NCBI RefSeq assembly: GCF_040412425.1
Contig: NC_089744.1
Coordinates: 35,219,099 to 35,283,098 of the forward strand
DNA length: 64,000 nt
Direction of reading: 5' to 3'
From: Macrobrachium rosenbergii
Lineage: Eukaryota > Arthropoda > Malacostraca > Decapoda > Palaemonidae
Under the pieces are notes generated by a model. That model did not search any database and had not been told where the DNA came from. It was given only the letters and a program-made list of their open reading frames with translations. The translations under genes and the position numbers were made by a program. This document shows positions 27,887 through 42,267 of the stretch, piece by piece. The first letter of the stretch is position 1; every line of letters starts with the position of its first letter.

Positions 27887-27950
<64 letters not shown>
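27887..27950. repeat. (AT)n microsatellite inside duplication copy 1
   Basis: Perfect AT run inserted where copy 2 reads TTTTTGATCTGATAATTCTG. Confidence 0.96.
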
Positions 27951-27952
<2 letters not shown>

Positions 27953-28784
27953 CCCATTGGTTGGAGTCGAATTACCACCTAGCCATCGCTATCTATTAGG
28001 TTTCCAATAATACCACGTGTTTCTGGTCACATGCTGTTTCGTAAACGCAGTAGATAAAGTCAAAATGTAAATTTACATTTTGTACACTGGTAATCGTTAT
28101 TGTCATAAAACATATATTCACAATTAGTTAATCAACAATAAATCTAAATTCAAAATTTTTGATGACGTATGTCAATATGAATGATGTTTTTATACTTATC
28201 AAAAACTTGCATTGTCAGAAAGAATGGGAAAACTTGCTCTCTGCTTGAACTGTTGGCAGATATTACTTGTCAGCTTCGATCTATTATTTCTTCCTTAAGT
28301 CACCTCCTCTGACGTTCCTTAAACTTCCCTTTATTAGTCCTTTAAAAGATGGCATTTTTAATATTCATGTAAACTTAGCTAAATTCGTATTTGATATCTA
28401 CAATACTCTAGGTCGTGGATTTTCCAAATAGACAAATACATTGCGTTCATGTAAAAGTTCGTCTTCGGAACTCTTCTCTTTTCCTAAAACAGAAATGGTG
28501 ATGTTCCATGTTGAACAAATACAAACACCCGACGGAGAATCGAGAAAAAACACAAACACACAAGCATTGACCCATACATTCATTTTCTATTGTTTGAGCC
28601 TTATTTCTTTTTTTTTTCCTGCAGACAACAATGAAATAAAGATTCGCTGACTGTTTCAGAAGTGTCCCAGAATGAAAATTCAGCAGAATCACGAAACTTA
28701 GATTTCCCAGTTCCAGTGCAAAGAGAGACTGGTGTATCAGGAATAACTATGGCCAACTAGACCGAAAGTTGTCGCACGAGGAAC

Positions 28785-29991
28785 AACAAACAAACAATGC
28801 AGACGACGGAAAAATTGCCGGTGCTTTGACACCCTAATAGCGGACCTTTTGTCCCGGGAAAATCTTGCCAAAACCCACCCCGTCACCCCTCAGCCCCGTC
28901 CCGTAATCGCATCACCTCTGCTAAAACTGCCGAATTTCGTAACTTGTGAACTATCTCCATCTTCCAATTTCATGGCTGCTAAGTTCGACACTTAAGCTTT
29001 ATGTAGAGTGCAAAGGCATCAGTGTTGCGTTTTCTCAGGGGGGTATTGACCTCAGTGCACCTCACGTGGTGCACGGTAGGCATTATTTAACGCTCTTTGT
29101 AGCGTCCTTTCGACCTCTAGCTGTAACCCTCTTCATTCATTTTATTGTCCTTCCATTCATATTCTCTTTCTTCCGTCTTCCTTTCCATCTTCTCATCACA
29201 ACTAATAAATAACGCAGCTGCGAGGTTTTCTTTCTGTTTTTACTCTCAATTTCCCTTCCAGGACTGAATGACCTCATAGGTCCCAGTGCTTTGCCTTTGA
29301 CCTGAATATTTTATTCCATTCCATTCCAATAAATCTTGGAGGTGAGTGGAATTTCATTTAATCTTTAGTGAGAAGGGCAAACACTTTCCTGAAGATTAAG
29401 CTGAACAAACTGCACCTTTGTTTAGTGTTGTTATGTTTTTGATCTGATAATTCTGTTAGATGGCGTCTAATTGCCAACTAGCCATCGCTGTCTATTAGAT
29501 TTCCAATAATACCACATATTTCCAGCCACATACTCTTAAGTTTACATAGCAAACTAAGGCAGAATGTAATTGTTACTTTCGAACACTGGCAATGTTTATT
29601 ATTGAGTTATTAATTTACAGTTAGATTGTTAATTGAAAATCTAAATGCACAATTCATAATGACGTACGTCATGAGCGATGCCATTTTTATACTTAAATTA
29701 TCAACACTAACATCTCTAGACAGAAACGTGAAAACTTGCTTTCTGCGTGAATTTTTTGCAGATATTACCTGTAAGATTCTACCTGTTGATTTTCGTTAAA
29801 TCATCTCCTTTCCTATTATTCGGACTCTGAAAGTTGGTACTTTTGAATGCTCATGTGAGAATTGTCCGCTACTTATTTGCAGTCTATAACATTTCAAGTA
29901 ATGGATTTTCTGCAGAGGCAAGCACATTGTGTTAGTGGAAAAGCACCTTCGGTACTAATTTCTTGGGTTTTGTTCAAAAACGGAAATGGTT
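28785..29991 (+). repeat. Segmental duplication, copy 2 (with repeat insertion)
   Basis: Second copy of the duplicated unit, collinear with copy 1 over about 920 bp, with perhaps 15-25 percent divergence by eye. At the minisatellite position it has only a short C-rich stretch (28877-28892). It carries a 290-bp insertion at 29037-29328 that copy 1 lacks. Confidence 0.88.
29037..29328 (+). mobile_element. Dispersed repeat insertion with ATTCC-rich 3' end
   Basis: Inserted into duplication copy 2 relative to copy 1. It begins GTATTGACCTCAGTGCACC and ends in repeated ATTCC units after GACCTCATAGGTCCCAGTGC. It contains no open frame of note. The paired empty site in copy 1 (TTTTCTCA to AATAAATCTTGG) defines its ends to within a few bases. 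A truncated relative lies at 15669-15907. I recognise the GAATGACCTCATAGGTCCC wording as a widespread decapod repeat, but its class is unknown to me. Confidence 0.75.
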
Positions 29992-30089
29992 GGCCCTCCT
30001 GGTTTAAAATCCTGTCAGACTTATAGGGCAAAATTAACTTTATTAAAAGACTTGCGTGATGTTATTAACCGAAGATACATATGAATGTA

Positions 30090-30122
30090 CACTGCCTGGG
30101 AAAACTCTGAATGACAACTGAT

Positions 30123-30197
<75 letters not shown>

Positions 30198-30541
30198 CCT
30201 AACACCCCCTCTATCCTCTCTCTCTCTCACTTTTTCTCCCTCTCACTCCTCTCTCTCTCTCCAACTCTCCCTTACTATTTCCCTCTTCCCATTCCAACAC
30301 CCCCTCTCTCTCTCAGCCCTCGTTGGCTGAGTTGGTTCTTGGACTGTCACTCGATCGGAGTTCAATTCCCCGGCCGGCTGATGAAGAGTTAGAGGAATTT
30401 CTTCTGGTGATAGAAATTCCTCGCTATAACTGCTCTAACCAATTGGTTCTTAGCCACTAAAATAAGTCTAATCCCGGGCCAGCCTAGGAGAGCTGTTTTT
30501 TGGTTCTGGTAAAACTTTTTTCTCTCTCTCTCTCTCTCTCT

Positions 30542-30580
<39 letters not shown>

Positions 30581-31205
30581 GATAGTTGCTTTAGTTACAT
30601 TGCCCAGCATTTTTGACATTTTATATTTCACCCCCTTCTCAAGCTGAATTCCTATTTAGGCTGAACTTGGACTTAAAGGACATCGGGAATGTCACTATTC
30701 ATCTGACCTTGAAAACTATAGATTAGACACTAATATTTGTCATTTTTGACATTTTATCTTTAAGCATCTTCCTGGGGCTGAACTTGGAGTGTCAACACAT
30801 CAGCGACCTTGAAAATTATGGATTAGACACTAATATCTGTCGTTTTCGGTTATTTTTAAATGTCGCCACCTTCCCCACCCTTTCTCACCACACCTTCCTA
30901 TTGGGGCTTTGTACTCAAAGGGCATTTGATGTCACTATTCATCTACCTTGAAAACTACAGATTAAACTCTAATATCTGTCGTTTTCCAGATCCAGGATTA
31001 ACTTGGACTAAAGGGCATCTGAAGTGTCACTATTTATCTTTACATGTCACCCCCTTCCCATACAAGTTTGGTGCCAGTGATGTTTTACCCCCTCAGTATG
31101 CTTTTCCAGATAGTAGTCAGAAGTATACCAAGCTTGGTTGAAATTGCTCAGTGCATTTCTGAGTTATTCTGGCACATACACACACATCCATTTTTATATA
31201 TATAG
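30090..31205 (+). mobile_element. Composite repeat element, tandem copy A
   Basis: Begins CACTGCCTGGGAAAACTCTGAATGA and ends at TTTTATATATATAGACTAGC. It contains several internal units of 110-150 bp (GCTGAACTTGGACTTAAAGG ... GGATTAGACACTAATATCTG ... CACCCCCTTCC). Near its 3' end is ACCAAGCTTGGTTGAAATTG followed by a CACATACACACACATCCA step. A TC microsatellite block and a SINE (30317-30512) have been inserted near its 5' end. Copy B follows directly. Confidence 0.8.
30317..30512 (+). mobile_element. tRNA-derived SINE
   Basis: Box A (TTGGCTGAGTTGG) and box B (GAGTTCAATTCCC) are correctly spaced for a tRNA-like head ending CCCGGCCGGC. A body follows with TGATGAAGAGTTAGAGGAAT, CCAATTGGTTCTTAGCCAC and GGGCCAGCCTAGGAGAGCTG. 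I recognise this body as a SINE common in decapod genomes. It is flanked on both sides by (TC)n (30127-30194 and 30523-30574). The head is not a functional tRNA. Confidence 0.8.
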
Positions 31206-32390
31206 ACTAGCTGACCAACCTGGCACTGCCCAGGCAAACTCTGAATGATATATCTCTTTCCTGTCAAGATATTATAGTTACATTGACCAGCATTTTTGAC
31301 ATTTTATATTTCACCCTTTTTCACCCCTCATTCCTACTGTGGCTGAGCTTGAACTTAAAGGGCATCGGGAGCACCGCTATTCATCTCAGTGACCTTGAAA
31401 ACTATGGATTAGACATTAATGTCTGTCTTTTTGACATTTTATTTTTCAACCCTTCTCACGCCCCCCTCTTCCTATCAGGGCTGAACTTGGACTTAAAGGT
31501 CATCGGGAGTGTCATTATTCATCTCAATGAACATGAAAACTATGGATTAGACACTAATATCTGTCGTTTTTGGTTATTTTTATATATCACCCCTTCCCAC
31601 TCCTCAACCCCACTTCCTATCAGGGTTGAACTTGGAATTAAAGGCACTAGGAGTGTTACTATTCATTTCAACAACCTCAAAAACTGTTATCTGTCACTTT
31701 TGGTTATTTTTACATTTCATCCCCTTCCCACCCTTTCTCACCCTTCCTTCCTATGGGAAAGAACTTAAAGGGCATCAGGAATGTCACTATTTCAGCAATC
31801 GAAAAATGAATTCCTAATATCTGTCGTTTTCAAGCTTCCCATCTTCTTAGCCCCCTTCCTATTTAACTTGAACAAAGGGCATCAGAAGTGTTAGTATTCA
31901 TCTCAGCGATAAAACTATGGAGTAGACACTAATATCTGTCATTTTTGGTTATTTTTACATGTCACCCGCTTCCCACCTCTTCTCACCCCCATCTTACTAT
32001 CATGGCTGAACTTGGACTTGAAAGGCACTGGGATTCACTATTCATCTCAACGGCCTCAAAAACTATGGATTAGACACTAATATCTGTCGTTTTGGTTATT
32101 TTTATGTCATCCCCTTCCTAACCCTTCTCACCCCTCTTCCTATCGGGGTTGAACATCTAGGGCATCAGGAATGTGAATGCTATTCATCTCAGCATCCTCA
32201 AGAACTATGGATTAGACGCTAATAGGATCAATTTTTGATGTCATAACCTCATCTATGGTGCCAGTGATGTCTTACCCCGCAGTACTCTTTTCCAGATAGT
32301 TCACATATACCAAGTTTGCTGAAATTGAGTTTCAGAGTTATGCTTGAATATAAAACATACACACATCCATTTATGTGTATGTATATATAT
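31206..32390 (+). mobile_element. Composite repeat element, tandem copy B
   Basis: Starts TGACCAACCTGGCACTGCCCAGGCAAACTCTGAATGA and repeats the layout of copy A: TTACATTGACCAGCATTTTTGACATT, about six internal GAACTTGGACTTAAAGG-type units (31348, 31483, 31626, 31757, 31865, 32005, 32147), then GGTGCCAGTGATGTCTTACC, ACCAAGTTTGCTGAAATTGA and CACACATCCATTTATG. The internal-unit frame at 31283-31768 stays open only because of the repeat. Confidence 0.8.
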
Positions 32391-32516
32391 AAAAATAATA
32401 GGGTGTATATATATATACAAGGGTAATATATATATATATAAAAATAATATAGGGAAAAATATATAGGGGTAAAAGATACTTACACATTTGTTCTGTGCAT
32501 TAACAATTGATAATAG

Positions 32517-32648
32517 GACCTCATTTAAACTAAATATCTAGCAGATATTTATCCAGGAAAAGTTAGAATGAGGACACTTAGTCCTGGGAAAAAACTTTTC
32601 CTGAATAAATATCAGGGGGTAAAACCATCCAGTTTAAATGAGGTCATA
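32517..32648. repeat. Foldback hairpin with about 50-bp arms
   Basis: Left arm GACCTCATTTAAACT...ATCCAGGAAAAGTT and right arm AACTTTTCCTGAATAAATAT...AGTTTAAATGAGGTC are inverted copies. The right arm contains a GGGGGTAAAAC block where the left arm reads CTAGCAGATATTT-type sequence. Confidence 0.8.
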
Positions 32649-32849
32649 TTAAAAATAAAATATATAGAAATATATATATATATAAAAATAATATATATAA
32701 AATATTATATATAAATATTAACAATACCCTCTTAACTTCTCGATATCTTCACAAACAGGGTTAAAAAAGCTTAGGATCAAATGGAGATAAACTAATCTAT
32801 AATGATGCCCGGCTGAGATTCAAACTCGGGTTGGAGTTTCATGGAGTTG

Positions 32850-34085
32850 AAATTAACAGGGGTAAAAAATAACAGGGTGTAAACCATAACAAGGGTAAAA
32901 AATAATAGAAGTAAAAAATAACAAGGGAAAAAATAACAGGGGTAAAAGATAACAAAGGGTAAAAATTAACAAAGGTAATAAATAACAGTGTGTAAAAAAT
33001 AAAAAGGGTAAAAAAATGTTCGGGGTAAAAAAACAGGGGTAAAATATAAAAAGGAGTAGAAATTAACAGGGGTAAAAATAACAGGGGGTAAAAATGGGGG
33101 TAAAAAATAACGGGAGTAAAAAATAACAGGGTTAAAAAAAAATAACAGGGTGTAAACATAACAGGGAGTAAAAAATAAGTGGTAAAAAATAATAGGGGTA
33201 AAAAATAACGGGAAAAAATAACAGGGAGTAAAAAAATAGCGGGGGTAAAAAATAATTGGTTAAAAATAATAGGGGTAAAAATAAAGGGGTAAAAAATAGT
33301 AGGGTTAACAATAACACGGGGTAAAAATTAACGGGGTTAAAGATTAACAAGGGTAAAAAATTGTAGGGGTAAAAAATAACACGGGGTAAAATATAACAGG
33401 GGTAAAAAATAATGGTAAAAAATAATAGGATAAAAAATAATAGGGGTAAAAATAACAGGTAAAAAATAACGGGGAGTAAAAAATAACCGGGGGTAAAAAT
33501 AACAGAGGGTAAAAAAATAACAGGGTAAAAAATAGTAGGGAGTAAAAATAACAGGGGTAAAAAGTAACAGCGGGTAAAAAATAATGCGGGTAAAAAATTG
33601 GGGAAAATAACAGTGGGTAAAAAATAACAAAGGTAAAAATAACAGGGGTAAAAAATTACTTGGGGTAAATAATAATAGGGGTAAAAAATAACAGAGGTAA
33701 AGAATAGCAGGGGGTTAAAAATAACAAGGGAGGGTAAAAAAATAACAGGGGATGAAAAGTAGCAAGGGGTAAAAAATAACATATTTTAAAAATAACAGGT
33801 GGTAAAAAAATTACAGGGGTAAAAAATAACAGTGGTGAAAAATAACAGGGGTAAAAAATAACATGGGTAAAAAATAACAGGGGGTAAAAATAATAGGGGT
33901 AAAAATAACAGGGGTTAAAAATAACCGGGGGTAAAAAATAACAGGGGTAAAAATAATTTGGGGTAAAAATACTAGGGGTAAAAAATAACAGGGATTAAAA
34001 TAAAAGTGGTAAAAAATAACAGGGGATAAGAAATAACAGGGGTAAAAATAACAGTGGGCAAAAAATAACAGGGGTAAAAAACAGG
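32850..34085 (+). repeat. GGGGTAAAAAATAACA minisatellite, about 1.2 kb
   Basis: Roughly 70 units of 15-19 bp based on AACAGGGGTAAAAAAT, with variation in the number of G (two to five) and A (four to seven). C is nearly absent from the plus strand. The long Phe/Tyr/Leu/Pro-rich frames on the minus strand (32839-33782) are translations of this array, not a membrane protein. Confidence 0.96.
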
Positions 34086-34265
34086 GGGTTTAATTACTTG
34101 TTTATTAGTTTATTAATTTACCTGTTTTTCTAATACCGGGTTTCCTCTTTCTGCGTTTCCCTTTACCCTCTTTTACGTATTTCGAATGAACACTATATTC
34201 TTTGTAAGCTTGAATCTCAAGCCATTGGCCCTTTGGGCTTGTTCCATATAAATAGGGTTCATCTT

Positions 34266-34333
<68 letters not shown>
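34086..34333 (+). mobile_element. Retroelement 3' UTR ending in an (AAT)n tail
   Basis: From TTTATTAGTTTATTAATTTACC to GGGTTCATCTTCTGAATAAT it is collinear with 60535-60719, which follows a recognisable ORF2 C-terminus. Shared words include TTCCTCTTTCTG.GTTTCC, GGGCTTGTTCCATA and AATAGGGTTCAT. The (AAT)n run at 34269-34333 is therefore the element's simple-repeat tail, not an independent microsatellite. The coding part is missing, and the minisatellite joins directly at the 5' side. Confidence 0.75.
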
Positions 34334-34335
<2 letters not shown>

Positions 34336-34822
34336 CGGGTGAAATAAATCCGTCAAGTTTGCCAATAGCTTTTCAAGACAATCCGAAGAAGGAGAGGAAG
34401 AGAAAAGGAACTGAAATGAAAGGATTTAATGGCAGTGGTTCCCAACCCCTCGAGGACGTGAGAGAGATAATAAAGTTGATGGCTGAGCCATTCGTTAGGC
34501 GCCTCGTTTACCATCGTAAAACTTGAATAATGTATCGCTAACAACTCTCATGAGAATATATACGTGCATATTTCCCTTTGAAAACAATGAATAGTTGTGG
34601 TACAGTCTCTCTCATATAATGCGGAAATTTTGCTCTCTCTTCAGTAAGAAAGCTAAAATCTCTAGGTGTATATGTATATGTATATGAAATTTTAAAAGTA
34701 AATCTGAAGTCAAAACAGGATCAAAAACATAAATGTGGTTAAATTTTATAAATATATATAATATATATATATCAATATATATATCAAAATATAAATATAA
34801 TATATATATATATATAATATAT

Positions 34823-34886
<64 letters not shown>

Positions 34887-37079
34887 CATATATGTGTGTA
34901 TGTATGAATGTGTGTATGTGCGTGTGCCCAGGCGCGTGCGTAAGTGTATAATACTAGAACACCGAGAAAATTGCAAAATTCAAATCCATGGAAGAAAAAA
35001 ATGAAGGAAGTAAATTTTGCCTTTCTTGTCAAAAAGGGGGGTGAGGGGTATTTGAGGGAAGTTCCCTACTGAAATTTTCATTTTGAAGTACTTTTATCAT
35101 CCAAGTACAGAACATATGATCGCTTTGTTTCCCCAAGTACCCATTTGTTCACACCACTTTTGATAAAAATTACGAGTTTAAGAATGGCTGTGACTTCTCA
35201 GCTTGAATTACTCTATAAATTGCAAAGCATATGGAAGCAATTTTTATGAAGTCCTTTCCTTTTAAATTTGGGGAAATTAATCCGTACCGTGGCCAGAACC
35301 ATTACTTACCAATTTCACCACAACACCAGTTAAATTCAATGACAAATATCTTAGAGAAAAATTATATTTGTCCCGGATGAAATTTCCAATCTGTTCTCGA
35401 TAATATATTGTATCCCCAAAGACAGCATTATATCCACATTAGAATCTAAGGAGAAAAATAAGAGAACGAGGAAATATCACATGGCAATATACAAAAGAGC
35501 TCAGAACTAGGAACGCCATTGTTATCAATACTTCAACATGGAACCCTTGCAAATGGTAATGCTAAAGATGAGAGACGAAGATGGAAATGACAGACGAGTG
35601 TAAGGATTAAAACGAAAAATTCATCCTTAGCACTATAAAGAAAAGTTCAAATACAATGTGATAATCTGCACGAAAGAAAGAAAACTTCGAATCAAAAGTA
35701 ATAAAAATAATAGTAGGAAAGCAGACGGGAGACGAACAATGTAAACAATATGTGCAAAGATGAGAGATTTTCTAGATGAGGAGAAAAACAAACCATCCCA
35801 AGCTAGTGGTGTCAAGGAAGACTAACAGTGACGGTCGCTCTGCGATCAAATGTGACATCAAAATAATGTTTTATACACTCCCTTAAAAGTATGATATGAC
35901 ACAGCTGCGCTTTTGAAGCGAACCCCGAAGAACCATAAACCTTTGAGTATTACGAGCCTCTACCTGCAGGAAATGGTCTGTCGTTACTTACAGCCTGTAG
36001 GTATTCATTTCAGAAGATGAGACATTATACGGTGAAATGATTAGCAAACGCTTTCGTCTTCCAACCTTGAAATGGAGTTACTGCTGCTATTTGTTCCTTT
36101 TAAAGTTGACGGTTCATATATCAGATAATTGCTTTGTCGACCAGTCTGTTTGTCTGAAAGTGTAAAGACGCACGAACTTGGAGACGAATTATTCATGATA
36201 TCTCCTGGAAAGGCCGCCCATTGGCTAAGAATTAGACAGTATTGTTCTGCGCGATCTAGTCACCGTGTTTATAGTTCTAATACACATTAAAAATATGCCA
36301 CACCTGATCACCTAAGGAGACTTCTCTAAGATGAATTTGTTTGATAGTCTTTGTGTACATAGACACAGTTGCATATTTCTTTCTCCATCTTCATATACAT
36401 AGTAATTTATGGAACGAATAAACCGGAGATAGGACGCGCAAGGATTAGTAGCGTTGTGTGCTTCGTGGCAGATTCAGTTCAGCATGGCGGTAGTACGTGT
36501 TCATTCATTGTTATCATTAACATTACTGTAGTTAACTCTAGTATTATCAACATCATCATCATTAACAACAGCATCATTAGAAGTTGTAGTAGTAACTGAA
36601 GATGTTGTTGCCGTTGTCTTCGTTCTTGTAGCAAAAAGCTTATCAATGCCGAGGAGTGTCAACAGCAACATGCAAAAGTAGCAGCATTAATAGAAATATC
36701 AGTGGTTCGCGTTACTGACGTTTATGCTGAAAATATAATTAATTAAAGTTGATAGCACCAATAGCCGAATATAAATTGAAAAGGAAAAAAACAATTAGAA
36801 AATGTGGGTGCATTTCACAAGAGGTGTTGCTCTTCTAACTCCTCGTTACCAAGTTCTCCTTTGATATCCCGGGATCTTAGTACGAAATTGAGATATTTTC
36901 AAGAGTAAATAACAAGAGACGCCTCAGAATCAAAGGGGCGTTAACCGGAGCTTCAGAACCAAACACGCTCACTTCAGCGCTGTTTCGACATTTTGCCGAG
37001 ATTTTTACCACCACGCTTACTTTTCGACGTTTTGGTATTTACAAAGATTTTGCCAAGTGCACTCAATTCTAGGCCTATT
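34334..37079. other. No gene recognised
   Basis: Contains an AT array at 34745-34885 and a degenerate ATC/ATT tract at 36500-36600. Frames at 34233-34545 are dominated by the (AAT)n tail. No domain or splice-supported exon was seen. Confidence 0.55.
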
Positions 37080-37080
37080 C

Positions 37081-37135
37081 ACTAGCGGATCCAAGTGGCG
37101 GGGCACCTGGGCACGTGCCCCACCCCATGAAAAAT
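37081..37135. mobile_element. Possible DNA-transposon terminus
   Basis: ACTAGCGGATCCAAGTGGCG followed by GGGCACCTGGGCACGTGCCCC. The CACTxGCGGATCCA opening with a GGGGCACGTGCCCC palindrome resembles the terminal sequences of some invertebrate DNA transposons. The opposite terminus was not found before the RT pseudogene, so the call is weak. Confidence 0.3.
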
Positions 37136-37289
37136 AATGACAAAATAATAATATTGAAGATTTAAATAATAACATAAATGAGAGATATAATAATGGGAAA
37201 AAATGAAAAATCTATTGTAGAAATAATAATAAATCATATTTCAGATTATAAGGTCTGATTATTAACGGTATATTTCACATTATAATGAT

Positions 37290-40639
<3,350 letters not shown>

Positions 40640-41300
40640 CCCTTACTTCTACCTATTCCAGACTTGAAGGAAAGTAGGGGGCGATGTTCCTTATCTTGAA
40701 AGAAGAGATAAAGAGCCATAATGGGAAAATGAAGGCTTTGGGACTCAGGAGAGAATTGCTTAGCATGGTTGTGAAGGGAAATACACTCTCACCAGACCAG
40801 GGGTAGTATTCGAATATCAGCTGAGGACAGCGACTGAGAAGTAACTGCAAGAATGTGATCAGGTTTAAGGCCGGGAGAAGATGTGATGTGAGTAAGATTG
40901 TAAATCAGAACGAATTGCCTTTAGTTCATTGCTGAATAAAAGGGATACAAGAGCTGTGACACCACGCATGGTAGAGCAGATCCCTTGACAAAGACGCGTT
41001 TAAATGAAGTAACTCCTAATTATTGGAGAAGCTGTGGAAACTTGAATACCTAAAATGTTGATAGAACATATATAATAGAACGCATTATTACTAATATAAA
41101 ATACAAAAACCGGGCAGCAGAATTGAGTGTGAATTACGCCTTTCGATCATAGTTGAATATAGGAGTAAGAGATTGACTGAGGATTGCAGATAGAGATTAC
41201 AAAATAACAAGTGAAAGATCAGTACCTAAAGGAACACCACTATGAATGGGCGAGAGATCATTTGGTTCGCTGTCACCCTAAGAAATAAAACAATCAGACT
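40640..41300 (-). pseudogene. Possible jockey-type RT remnant
   Basis: On the minus strand at 41241-41200 the peptide SGVPLGTDLSLVIL resembles the RT block S-G-V-P-Q-G-S-V-L-S-P-x-L-F of jockey-superfamily LINEs. Further on, ILGIQVSTAS is like the I-L-G-L-x-I-S-S-S block. The frame is repeatedly broken and the YADD box is not found. A related but clearer fragment lies at 54750-55300 on the same strand. Chance similarity cannot be excluded. Confidence 0.38.
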
Positions 41301-42031
41301 TAAATTCAGAAGTTAGTTTGCAGAGCAGAAGAGTAAAATCATTTGTGGTAAGTTTGGCAATAATGCTTATATGCATATCATATTGTTTATACATCTGTCT
41401 GCACATGAATTAATGCATGTATATAATGTCTGCCTATGACGATAAAGGCAAGCCAAATTTTTTCATATCCGCTTCGTAAAAAAAAGAAAATAATTTAACT
41501 GTATTCTAAACTTACTTTGAGGGCTATGTTCTGATTACAGTGACAAACCCTATTTAAACCAGGCCCTTTCACAGAGAATCACATCCCATCGTTGAATACA
41601 GAGCAACATAACTGTAATTAAATCAAAGAAGAACAAGCATGAAAACATAAAGCAAATATTCTAGGAAAAAAGCAATGAATGAAGAGAAGGAAGCAAGAAT
41701 AAAATTCAAGGAATGAATATGAGAACAAAACACAGGTAAAAAGGTAGGCGTGAATCCAAAAGTAAATACGAAAAACTGATGAGCAACCTAAAAATAGAGA
41801 TTTCACTCCTAAGTAAAAATGAAAACAGAATCGTGCTTTTCAACAACAGACCATAGCCAGAAGCATCTGCAAAGAACGGACGTCTTTTTTTTTACAAATA
41901 AAAGAAAAAGTAATTTCAACGGGAAGGTAAAATAAAAGACGGGAATACGCGAGAGGCGCTGAAATTGCAGAGTTAGATTTCGTTTCTCCATTTATACCAA
42001 TCCTAATTGTCGTAGGTCTGCAAAATTCTCA

Positions 42032-42082
<51 letters not shown>

Positions 42083-42219
42083 GGTTTTCTTGAGAAGAAT
42101 GACAGCATCAGTTGAACTGATATTATAGTCTTTTCAATTCTTTGTGCAAAATCAGTGCAGCTTAATGCTGCCATTCTTTTCAACAGAACCAGTTTAATAG
42201 AGTGTCTGGTTCCTCAACA

Positions 42220-42267
<48 letters not shown>

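Larger units (their letters stand above)
26299..28500 (+). repeat. Segmental duplication, copy 1 (expanded by minisatellite)
   Basis: This interval is collinear with 28785-29991. Shared landmarks, in order, are: AACAAACAAACAATG...GGTGCTTTGAC (26299/28785), CCCGTCCCGTAATCGCATCA (27610/28893), CATGGCTGCTAAGT (27687/28970), AATAAATCTTGG (27778/29328), GCCATCGCT.TCTATTAG (27980/29480), and GAAAACTTGCT.TCTGC (28228/29728). Copy 1 carries about 1.2 kb of C-rich minisatellite (26395-27610) and an AT run (27887-27950) that copy 2 lacks. Confidence 0.88.

Noticed and set aside
32790..32840. tRNA box-B-like GAGTTTGAATCTC on the minus strand at a possible SINE end
   Set aside because: No box A at the right distance and no recognisable SINE body.
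33132..33782. 216-codon minus-strand frame rich in Phe, Tyr, Leu and Pro, resembling a membrane protein
   Set aside because: Its periodicity follows the 15-19-bp GGGGTAAAA minisatellite unit. It is not a gene.
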